From Chlamydiales bacterium (GTDB taxonomy: Bacteria; Chlamydiota; Chlamydiia; Chlamydiales; Simkaniaceae): a stretch of DNA of 8,954 nucleotides. Location: assembly GCA_024233395.1 (NCBI GenBank), contig JACKPR010000013.1:1-8954 (forward strand), in the 5' to 3' direction. The notes beneath the pieces were generated by a model. The model made no database searches, was not told the DNA's origin, and saw only the letters and a program-made list of their open reading frames with translations. The position numbers and the translations under genes were made by a program. Positions 1 to 6,186 of this stretch are shown in pieces (positions within the stretch are counted from its first letter, which is position 1; each line of letters starts with the position of its first letter).

Positions 1-7
1 GGTAAAA

Positions 8-991
8 TTATTGAAAAAAGAGATAATGCTCACTTTCTGTAAAACGATTTAAAGAAAGCATTTTTGGAGAAAAAGAAAACTGATCTACAACCTCATAAGA
101 GGTCCAAATTTTTTCTGAGGAAACATTCCCTTCTTCCAGAAGGGCATGAACCTCAAGGTAAGGTTTAGCTGGAGTTGTTCCATCTAAGACTTTATATAAA
201 AAGTTTGGGAATGGGATTTCTTTAACATCTAAAATTTCAACTTTTGCATCAAAGGAAGCGCAAGACTCGATCTGAATAAAAACCTTTTGATCAAAGCGTC
301 TTTTTTCAACAATGAGGTGAAATTTTTTACTCAGTTCACTTCCTTGACAAACTTCAGGGCTCACTTGATTTCCTCTAGCAACTAGCAGATCGTTCATATC
401 AAGAAGGGACGTTCGATTTACGAAGTTTTCCCAAATTTGCTTCTGGTGTTGGGTCGGTTCATTGAGATATTCAGGATAGATAAATTGGAAACATAGGGCT
501 GCCCCTTCTTGGGCATTCAGCCCGACCCACATTTGATAATATTTGCGTCCTCTTGGCCCTTTTGCAACAAGTTCTCGATAAGGAAAAATTCCCCATTTTC
601 CTCGCCTTACCTTGATTTCTGTAAATCCTGCAGCTGTCAAATCATTCAATTGACCATCATTAGAAAACCGATCAAAACCTTCTTGAGTCACGGTTGTGGC
701 CAGTTGAGAGCGTATCAAACACCCTTTTAAAGTCGTAGGATCCATAAAATAATCTGTTAGACTTCCTTCTGATCCCCAATAATATCCTTGGCTGAAATAG
801 GGGTCTTCAGCTCTCTCTCCAAGAATAAAATCTTGGGGAATATAGGGATTTACTAGAGGGGGTTGGACAATATAAGGAAGAAGATTCAGTATTCGAATGC
901 CTTCATTTTTTTGCTGAGCAAATGCTCCTACCGATATAAAAAAAATAAAAAAAAGCTTCCACCGCAGCATCTTACTTACCCTATGAATCAT
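8..991 (-). CDS. Secreted/periplasmic protein of unknown function
   Basis: I do not recognise the family. The chosen start is the ATG at 991, giving 327 residues, because a GGGAG Shine-Dalgarno sits 8 nt upstream; the frame stays open to an ATG at 1015, but that one overlaps a candidate -10 box. The N-terminus looks like a Sec signal peptide: a basic n-region with two Arg and Lys residues, a hydrophobic core LFFIFFISVGAF and a likely cleavage after AFA before QQK (about residue 26). The mature part is mixed alpha/beta in character, with no further membrane segment. It contains a few scattered cysteines, a Tyr/Trp-rich patch (YYWGSEGSLTDYF, about residues 70-82) and a basic stretch around KVRRGKWG. 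It is transcribed divergently from the neighbouring barrel-like gene, so shared regulation is possible. The reading frame is intact and ends in TAA at 8-10. The exported location is well supported; the function is unknown. Confidence 0.75.
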   Translation of the reverse strand: MIHRVSKMLRWKLFFIFFISVGAFAQQKNEGIRILNLLPYIVQPPLVNPYIPQDFILGERAEDPYFSQGYYWGSEGSLTDYFMDPTTLKGCLIRSQLATTVTQEGFDRFSNDGQLNDLTAAGFTEIKVRRGKWGIFPYRELVAKGPRGRKYYQMWVGLNAQEGAALCFQFIYPEYLNEPTQHQKQIWENFVNRTSLLDMNDLLVARGNQVSPEVCQGSELSKKFHLIVEKRRFDQKVFIQIESCASFDAKVEILDVKEIPFPNFLYKVLDGTTPAKPYLEVHALLEEGNVSSEKIWTSYEVVDQFSFSPKMLSLNRFTESEHYLFFQ

Positions 992-999
992 GAAATTTA

Positions 1000-1004
1000 C
1001 TCCC
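1000..1004 (-). promoter_or_regulatory. Shine-Dalgarno deciding the start of the secreted protein gene
   Basis: On the minus strand GGGAG lies 8 nt before the ATG at 991. Neither the ATG at 1015 nor the one at 1006 has a comparable purine motif at usable distance. This favours the 327-residue form. The inner ATG at 970 also has a weaker AGGG at 8 nt, so it remains a possible alternative. Confidence 0.55.
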
Positions 1005-1010
1005 ATGTTA

Positions 1011-1039
1011 AACATAAAGAGTTTTTCATGCTACCCCAA
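1011..1039 (-). promoter_or_regulatory. Candidate sigma70-type promoter for the secreted protein gene
   Basis: Read on the minus strand, TTGGGG (1034-1039) is followed by a 17-bp spacer and TATGTT (1011-1016). Spacing is ideal, but the hexamers match consensus at only 3/6 and 4/6. Transcription would start just before the GGGAG ribosome site, leaving a very short leader. Tentative. Confidence 0.3.
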
Positions 1040-1163
1040 ATTGCGACAAAAGGTAGTCGGAAGGATTTTCGATTTTTTTTCAGGATTGGATGGAGAAAAA
1101 AGAAAAATTCAGACGGCTAGATCTGGGTCACATTTTGAGGTACTGGTTACAATTCATAAAAAT

Positions 1164-1169
1164 TATACT
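1164..1169 (+). promoter_or_regulatory. Possible -10 element for the beta-barrel gene
   Basis: TATACT lies 21 bp before the ATG at 1191, within an AT-rich stretch, and matches a -10 hexamer at 5 of 6 positions. No convincing -35 lies at 16-18 bp; a TTGAGG at 1135-1140 is too far away (23 bp). The assignment rests on the -10 alone. The rest of the 199-bp divergent gap (992-1190) shows nothing else I can name. Confidence 0.25.
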
Positions 1170-1190
1170 TTATGTTATGAATTGGATAAT

Positions 1191-2138
1191 ATGTTGCGCT
1201 ATTTGCCCCTTTTTCTTACTCCACTTTTACTCTTTGCTGGCCCTCCTACAAAAGAAGTTTGGAAGGATCCTTGGTTTACAGGCCCCCTACTGGCTCCTAG
1301 TGCTACGGTAAATGAACTGAAACAGGTCAGTTGGCAACCCTACCTTTTTGTCACCTGTAATTTCGGCAAATATAACCATCATTGGAAACGGGAAAACATT
1401 CCTAATATTTGGGTTGTTCAACCTCTTTTAGATGTCACTTATGGAATTTCTTCATTTATGGACATAGAAGTAACCCCAGCATTTTCCTATCAAACTCGGA
1501 AAGGCTCCTCTTCGATTCGAATGAACGATACTCCCCTATTTTTAGGGATCCAAGCTCTTAGACAGAAAAAAGACTCATGGCTTCCTGATCTCAGAATCTG
1601 CCTTCAAGCAACTTTCCCGTTTGGTCAATATGAAAAAGCAAACCCTAAAAAACAGGGAACAGATCTTACTGGGAAAGGATCCTATCAAGCAGGGATTAAT
1701 TTTAACTTCGAAAAAATATTTGAAGTCTCTTCTGAGCACTACTTCCGTATGCGCTGGTCTATTGAATCGATCTTATATACATCAATTGTGCATATTCAAG
1801 GACTCAGCTCTTATGGAGGCAACCCTAAAACACGTGGAAAAGTTCACCCCGGACGAACTTATACTTGCTATCTTTCTGGGGAATATTCAATCACTCATCA
1901 TTGGGCCTTTGCTTTTGATACCCAATATGTTTATGCAGAAAAAGACTATTTTTCAGGAAGACGTGGTGGAATGAATCGAGTAGGAGGACTTCCTTCTCAT
2001 CAAATCAGTTTTGCTCCAGCTATTGAATACAATTATAGTGCCAATTTTGGAATCATCGGAGGAGCTTGGTTTACTTTAGCGGGAAAAAACTCAACCCAAT
2101 TTGCAGGAGGAGCTATTTCTGCAGTGATCACATACTAA
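1191..2138 (+). CDS. Outer-membrane beta-barrel protein, resembling the MetA-pathway/transporter family
   Basis: A 315-residue exported protein. The frame is open from 990, but the ATG at 1191 is preferred because a classical signal peptide begins there: short basic start (MLR), hydrophobic run LPLFLTPLLLF, probable cleavage after FA before GPP at about residue 16. A weak GGA lies 4 nt upstream. The mature part is rich in alternating aromatic/polar strands with Gly, Tyr and Trp, lacks long hydrophobic helices and ends in an aromatic residue (SAVITY), as expected for a BAM-assembled barrel. The pattern of a strand ending in DVTYGI, then a glycine/proline element (TFPFGQY) and a GxGSYQAGINF strand recalls the barrel family annotated as putative MetA-pathway of phenol degradation or 'transporter' (Pfam Phenol_MetA_deg). 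That family name does not imply phenol metabolism. Outer-membrane barrel is likely; the precise family is an eye-level match and the substrate is unknown. Confidence 0.7.
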   Translation: MLRYLPLFLTPLLLFAGPPTKEVWKDPWFTGPLLAPSATVNELKQVSWQPYLFVTCNFGKYNHHWKRENIPNIWVVQPLLDVTYGISSFMDIEVTPAFSYQTRKGSSSIRMNDTPLFLGIQALRQKKDSWLPDLRICLQATFPFGQYEKANPKKQGTDLTGKGSYQAGINFNFEKIFEVSSEHYFRMRWSIESILYTSIVHIQGLSSYGGNPKTRGKVHPGRTYTCYLSGEYSITHHWAFAFDTQYVYAEKDYFSGRRGGMNRVGGLPSHQISFAPAIEYNYSANFGIIGGAWFTLAGKNSTQFAGGAISAVITY

Positions 2139-2150
2139 TTCCAGACTCTC

Positions 2151-2170
2151 TTTGGTAAAATATTACCCAA
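2151..2170. repeat. Small inverted repeat in the convergent gap
   Basis: An 8-nt arm at 2151-2158 and its near-perfect inverted partner at 2163-2170 (7 of 8 pairs, the mismatch being a possible G-U) flank a 4-nt AATA loop. It lies directly beside the larger hairpin and may be an accessory element of transcription termination for either convergent gene. AT-rich and weak on its own. Confidence 0.35.
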
Positions 2171-2218
2171 TGAACCTATCCTGAATTAAAGGATTTATTT
2201 GATTCAGGATAGGTTCAT
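2170..2218. terminator. Strong hairpin at the convergent gene ends, probable bidirectional terminator
   Basis: The 17-nt arm at 2170-2186 is a perfect reverse complement of 2202-2218, with a 15-nt centre that can pair a few bases further (including G-U pairs). It lies 32 bp after the barrel gene stop. Its right arm contains the last codons and the TGA stop (2204-2206) of the minus-strand LRR-sulfatase gene. There is no clean U-tract on either side, so it is not a textbook intrinsic terminator; it could work as a bidirectional terminator or as a 3'-end stabilising stem. Confidence 0.6.
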
Positions 2219-4765
2219 ATTCATGACTTCAATTGAGAGGTCGACAAAACGGTCTTGATAACGATCGATTAATGGAAAAGCCTCTTTTGTTAACCTTGGT
2301 GCTCCATGAATATGAAGGGCATCAAGTGGGAGCTGTAAAAGAGCCTCTAAGCCCTGGTTTGTTAGGTTTGGAATTCCTGATAGATGAAGTTGCCTCAATT
2401 GACAATCGTTGATTTGTTTAAAAAGGTTATCTGTGAGGTTTTGACACCTTTCTAGGTTAAGAAAACGGAGAGTAGGATGGGGCTGAAAAAGCTTTAGAGC
2501 TTCTTGGTCTCTCAAAGTTTCTCCGTCATACATTTGCAAGCGATAAAGTGGAAGAGCATTTAGAACTCTTTGGACACCATCTATAGAAAGATGAATATAG
2601 GAAAAAAGAAGGTAACTTAATGTGGGAAAGAGTTCTGGAAAGCGAGAAAATCCTTTATCTGTCAACGGAGTTTCCTTGATATCTAAGACTTCTAAGTGTC
2701 TCATTTTCTTAATAAAAGCTCGATCATTCACAAAATCAAGGCGCTGCAAAGAAAGTCTCATCAGTGTTGAAGGAAGAAATTCTAAACATTTCTCTGTAAG
2801 AAGAGGGCAATCAGAGAGGTTTAAATCATGGATATGCTCGCACCTTTTGAGAAGTTCAGAAAGGGTATCATCTGTGATAGAGTAAGATTCTTGAAGACTT
2901 AAAAGATCTAAATCTGGATTCCATTTTGCAATTTGAGCAAAATGTTCTCTGTTCACACTTTGGTTATGATCTAAAATCAATGCAGCCATCGGACTATTCT
3001 GATGGAGTAATTCAGTCATTCTTTCTGAAGTAATCCCTTGAGGAGGCGTATAAGGTTCAATGTTAAGTGCTTTTCTATCCTTAACTAACTTAGGAGGAAC
3101 GGTAAGATCTCTTTCATAAATCGATGAAAGCATCTCTTGAAAATTTGTGACTATTGGCCCTGATTGAACGATTGTATTTCCTTCGCGACAACAGACCTCC
3201 TTTTTAAAGTTTGCAGCATTATGGTAGAAAATACGTGGGCATTTTTCCTGGCGCAAAAGAGATCTTCCAATAGAGTGTTGATACCCTTTTTTATTGAGCA
3301 GATCCATTACGGTTGGAAGAAGATCGCACTGAGAAGCTAAACTCTCGATCATTTTAGGTTTTTGAATCCTACCATCTGCATAAATCATGAGAGGAACGTG
3401 AAAATTATCTACATGATTTCCTCGATGAAACTCTAAGGATTCATTATTCTCTCCAAAATAAAGACCATGGTCTCCAGTAATAAAAAGAAGAAGATTTTGT
3501 GTGAGATTTTTCTCTTTTAACCTTCGAATAAAATGGCCAATCTGATGATCAGCATAATGAAGGGTTTTTAAATAGTTTCGATAGTACCCTTCTTTCACTT
3601 CTTTAAATTCAGGTGAGTTATAACCTTTAGGGGTTTTCCAAGGGTGATGAGAGGTAATTGTTAAAACAGAATAAAATTGCGGAGTCTCTTGGTGATTTTG
3701 AAGATGGTCTAAAGTCATTTCAAGTAGGTATTCATCATCTATCCCCCATGATCCTCCTGTCGCCTGAGGATTAAATTTCTCGATCTCTTTTTTATCAAAA
3801 ACGCGATCTGCTTGAATTCTCTTTAAAAAGGGACCTATTCCTCCAATTCCCCAATGAGCTCCAGTAAAAAAATTGGTTTCATAACCGAGCTCCTTTAAGT
3901 GATCTGGCAGACCATAGGTAGGGATATTTTTAGAAAGAGAGGTTTTCATCTCAAGAGAATAGGGCAGACCAAAAAGCGATGTATAAAAACAGCGAAATGT
4001 TGGAAAGGAGTTGGCATAAAAGTTTGAGAAAACATAAGACTCTTTTGCTAAAGCATCTAGCTCTTGAGTCACACGATACCTTCCTCCTAAACATCCCATA
4101 TCTTTAGAGCGAAGTGACTCTACAAACAAAAAGAGAATATGGGGCTTTTCCCCTCGTGCTATTTGAATTTCAAGCTCTTTCTCCCCTTTAAACCCATGGG
4201 TATAGCGAAATAGAGGATAGCTTGAAGATTTAGTGGTGTAAACCTCCTGGGACGAAAGAATCTCTCGCTTAGCAAAGGATGAAAAGTCTTTCTCATTTTT
4301 TTTAAAGATCCTAGAGAATACCTCTAAGAGTTGTTTTTCCCAAAGGATAACAAGCGCATCATTTCGAAGCTCTGTCTTAAAATAGAGAAAAGGAAGTCCA
4401 ATTATAAGAAACTTAGAAGATAGAGGTTCTAGGAAAAAAGAAAAGGCTGCAATGGGGAAAAATATGAGCGAAATTTTCAATAAATTTAAAGCTCTAGCCG
4501 AGTCTTTAAAGTCTTGAATTTGTCTAATCAAAGGAATGCAGCTTCCATCGAGTCTAAATTGCAGTTTTTTATCTATCCATCCATCATAAAAAATAAGGAG
4601 CTGAATAGGAAGGGTCAACCATAGAGAAATTTGTGCTAAAGAGCCGAGTTGAGCCCCTACAAAAAGATCCTGAAAAATGCCTAAGATTGACCGATCTTTA
4701 CGAAAAAAAAGGCGGACAATCAACGAAGGAAGGGTAAACCCTATTAAAGCAAGAATTATACCCAT
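2204..4765 (-). CDS. LTA-synthase-like sulfatase-fold membrane enzyme with C-terminal leucine-rich-repeat domain
   Basis: An 853-residue protein in three parts. Residues 1-150 hold about four hydrophobic segments (around 1-21, 35-60, 95-112, 118-130). Residues 180-530 form an alkaline-phosphatase/sulfatase-superfamily domain like LtaS/MdoB phosphoglycerol transferases: metal Glu216 in FVESLR, probable nucleophile Thr256 in the FPTFR motif, SWGIDDE at 339-345, SHHPW at 372-376, Asp432-His433 in TGDHG, and His456 in the FHVPLMIY strand. From about residue 590 to the end run roughly eight or nine LRRs with the LxxLxLxxC-xxLTD pattern of cysteine-type (FBXL/AMN1-like) repeats, for example NLSDCPLLT and NLERCQNLTD. 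Known family members transfer phosphoglycerol or phosphoethanolamine to glycans or lipids outside the inner membrane; this substrate is unknown. The start ATG has GGAGG 8 nt upstream. It lies 27 bp after the transporter stop and is the last gene of the block. It is a paralog of the 654-residue protein at 6187-8151, which lacks the LRR. Confidence 0.88.
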   Translation of the reverse strand: MGIILALIGFTLPSLIVRLFFRKDRSILGIFQDLFVGAQLGSLAQISLWLTLPIQLLIFYDGWIDKKLQFRLDGSCIPLIRQIQDFKDSARALNLLKISLIFFPIAAFSFFLEPLSSKFLIIGLPFLYFKTELRNDALVILWEKQLLEVFSRIFKKNEKDFSSFAKREILSSQEVYTTKSSSYPLFRYTHGFKGEKELEIQIARGEKPHILFLFVESLRSKDMGCLGGRYRVTQELDALAKESYVFSNFYANSFPTFRCFYTSLFGLPYSLEMKTSLSKNIPTYGLPDHLKELGYETNFFTGAHWGIGGIGPFLKRIQADRVFDKKEIEKFNPQATGGSWGIDDEYLLEMTLDHLQNHQETPQFYSVLTITSHHPWKTPKGYNSPEFKEVKEGYYRNYLKTLHYADHQIGHFIRRLKEKNLTQNLLLFITGDHGLYFGENNESLEFHRGNHVDNFHVPLMIYADGRIQKPKMIESLASQCDLLPTVMDLLNKKGYQHSIGRSLLRQEKCPRIFYHNAANFKKEVCCREGNTIVQSGPIVTNFQEMLSSIYERDLTVPPKLVKDRKALNIEPYTPPQGITSERMTELLHQNSPMAALILDHNQSVNREHFAQIAKWNPDLDLLSLQESYSITDDTLSELLKRCEHIHDLNLSDCPLLTEKCLEFLPSTLMRLSLQRLDFVNDRAFIKKMRHLEVLDIKETPLTDKGFSRFPELFPTLSYLLFSYIHLSIDGVQRVLNALPLYRLQMYDGETLRDQEALKLFQPHPTLRFLNLERCQNLTDNLFKQINDCQLRQLHLSGIPNLTNQGLEALLQLPLDALHIHGAPRLTKEAFPLIDRYQDRFVDLSIEVMNMNLS

Positions 4766-4773
4766 GAAATATT

Positions 4774-4778
4774 CCTCC
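4774..4778 (-). promoter_or_regulatory. Shine-Dalgarno for the LRR-sulfatase gene
   Basis: GGAGG on the minus strand, 8 nt before the ATG at 4765. It lies in the 27-bp gap after the transporter stop. I see no promoter or terminator in that gap, which supports cotranscription. Confidence 0.75.
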
Positions 4779-4792
4779 GCTAGAATTACTTA

Positions 4793-6157
4793 CTAAAACA
4801 CTCCTAGAGCATCTAACATCACAATCACAATGATCAGTGGAGCAATATATTTCATACTAATTTCAAAGTACCATTTAAGGTAAGGGTGGGTTCTAAAAAG
4901 TCCTTCAGCTCCTTCTTTAAGGTGAGGAAAAGCTCTTTTAAATGTCCAGCGCCATCCCACGAGAATAACTGCGGCTAAGCCTCCTAAAGGAATCAAGATG
5001 TTGAGGCATAAGAAGAGAAGAAGGTTGAAGAAGTTCTTTCCAAAAAGAGTAAACTCTTTCCATGGTCCAAAGGAAAGGACACAAGGGAGAGCTACAATAA
5101 ACACAGCAATTCCAGTTGTGAAAACAGCACGATGCCTTTTCCACTTCCATGCATCCATAAAATAGGCAATTAAAGGTTCCATTGCTGATATTTGAGAGGT
5201 CAGCGCAGCTAAAACAAGAAGGAGAAAGAAAAGAAGACAAAGAAAATATCCCCCAGGAATTTGGGAGAAAATAATGGGAAGGGTTTGAAACATCAAACTT
5301 TCGCCAGAAGAAGGAGGAAGACCTGCAGAAAAGACGATGGTAAAAATTGCAATTCCAGCTAGGAGAGAAACGCAAATCCCAAAAAGGGTAATGGGCATAC
5401 ATGTTCCAGGAACATTTTCTTTTTTTCCTAAGTAGCTTCCATAGGTAACCATTGTCCCCTGACCTAAGCTTAAAGAGAAAAATGCTTGTCCAAGAGCAAG
5501 GAGGATCGCTGTGGGTGTAATCTCTGACCAATCGGGCTTAAAAACAAATGCAAGCCCTTTTTCACCTCCAGGCATTAATAGTCCTTTAATCGCAAGAAAA
5601 AGGAGAACAAAGAGAAGGAGAGGCATCATAATCTTATTTCCGGCTTCAATTCCTTTTTGCACGCCAGTATAGAGAACAAAAAGTGAAACGAATAAAAAAG
5701 CAGCAAGAGAACCGATTCCCCAAAGTGGAGAAGTACTAAAAGCATTAAAATGAGAAAGTGCTGCTTGGGTCGAATCAAAATGGGTCAATCCCCCAAAAAT
5801 TGCCTGCAGAAAGTAGCCGAATGTCCAGCCAGCAATCACTGAATAAAATGAGCTCACAAGAAAGCCCGTTAGGATCGTCATCTTCCCTGCTGCTTGCCAT
5901 CCTTTATGACGCCCAATCTGCTTAAACGAGCCTGAAGGATTTAACTGCGCTTTACGTCCGATTAAAATCTCAGAAATTAAAACTGGAAAGCCTACAAGAA
6001 GGAGACAAATCAAATAAAGAAGAACAAAGGTTGCTCCACCATTTTCTCCTACAACATAAGGGAAGCGCCAGATACTCCCCAGCCCTATGGCTGAACCAAC
6101 AGCAGCCCAAATAAAACCAAAGCGGGATTTCCACTGTTCACGATCTGTCTTAGCGAA
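4793..6157 (-). CDS. Neurotransmitter:sodium symporter (NSS/SNF) family transporter, start codon unclear
   Basis: An inner-membrane, LeuT-fold transporter; the family usually imports amino acids with Na+. About 454 residues if counted from 6157, close to the length of bacterial members such as MhsT, with about 11 hydrophobic segments. Numbering from 6157: TM1 carries the signature AVGSAIGLGSIWRFP (residues 19-33) followed by GENGGATF; TM6 carries FFSLSLGQG (226-234); TM8 carries ALTSQISAMEP (318-328), whose Thr320 and Ser321 match the Na2-site pair of LeuT. The first ATG/GTG/TTG in frame is a TTG at 6013, which would remove TM1 and is therefore not credible. Homology continues upstream to at least the REQWKSRFG motif (residues 6-14), and the frame is closed by TAG at 6167-6169 inside a perfect AGGAGG. 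No standard initiator lies between, so the 5' limit given is approximate: unusual initiation, a mutated start or a sequence error. It sits 29 bp downstream of one sulfatase-fold gene and 27 bp upstream of the other. Confidence 0.85.
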   Translation of the reverse strand, partial: FAKTDREQWKSRFGFIWAAVGSAIGLGSIWRFPYVVGENGGATFVLLYLICLLLVGFPVLISEILIGRKAQLNPSGSFKQIGRHKGWQAAGKMTILTGFLVSSFYSVIAGWTFGYFLQAIFGGLTHFDSTQAALSHFNAFSTSPLWGIGSLAAFLFVSLFVLYTGVQKGIEAGNKIMMPLLLFVLLFLAIKGLLMPGGEKGLAFVFKPDWSEITPTAILLALGQAFFSLSLGQGTMVTYGSYLGKKENVPGTCMPITLFGICVSLLAGIAIFTIVFSAGLPPSSGESLMFQTLPIIFSQIPGGYFLCLLFFLLLVLAALTSQISAMEPLIAYFMDAWKWKRHRAVFTTGIAVFIVALPCVLSFGPWKEFTLFGKNFFNLLLFLCLNILIPLGGLAAVILVGWRWTFKRAFPHLKEGAEGLFRTHPYLKWYFEISMKYIAPLIIVIVMLDALGVF

Positions 6158-6162
6158 AACAA

Positions 6163-6168
6163 CCTCCT
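6163..6168 (-). promoter_or_regulatory. Perfect Shine-Dalgarno without a standard start codon
   Basis: AGGAGG on the minus strand, overlapping the in-frame TAG. At the usual 5 and 8 nt spacings, the transporter frame has TTC and GCT. The TTG directly after the motif has zero spacing and is out of frame. The site marks where initiation of the transporter should occur and argues against the internal TTG at 6013. Confidence 0.7.
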
Positions 6169-6186
6169 AGTATTTGACGATACACC

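Noticed and set aside
938..956. Long A-rich run on the plus strand
   Set aside because: It is simply the coding sequence for the Phe-rich hydrophobic core of the minus-strand signal peptide, not a terminator tract or separate repeat.
992..1015. Longer start of the secreted protein at ATG 1015
   Set aside because: It coincides with a candidate -10 box, lacks a ribosome site, and would bury the signal peptide behind an extra segment; GGGAG points to the ATG at 991.
990..1190. Open frame extending 67 codons upstream of the barrel gene ATG
   Set aside because: The extension encodes a basic, non-homologous stretch ahead of a clear signal peptide that starts at 1191, and it would overlap the promoter region and start of the divergent gene.
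1621..1974. 117-codon plus-strand open frame inside the barrel gene
   Set aside because: Out-of-frame shadow; no homology-like features, and the barrel frame explains the region.
2204..2960. DNA-level tandem repeat in the LRR region
   Set aside because: Protein repeats are evident, but the nucleotide units are diverged; I saw no recent tandem duplication.
4938..5531. 197-codon open frame inside the transporter gene
   Set aside because: It is in another frame of the same strand, is rich in Cys, Ser and Phe with no family features, and has no ribosome site: a shadow of the transporter.
4793..6013. Transporter starting at TTG 6013
   Set aside because: This start would delete TM1 with the Na+ and substrate site, has no Shine-Dalgarno, and strong family homology continues upstream to at least about 6142.
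6151..6184. Tiny GTG-initiated frame between the first sulfatase and the transporter, read on the minus strand
   Set aside because: Only 11 codons before its TAA, no ribosome site, and not in frame with the transporter; probably chance.
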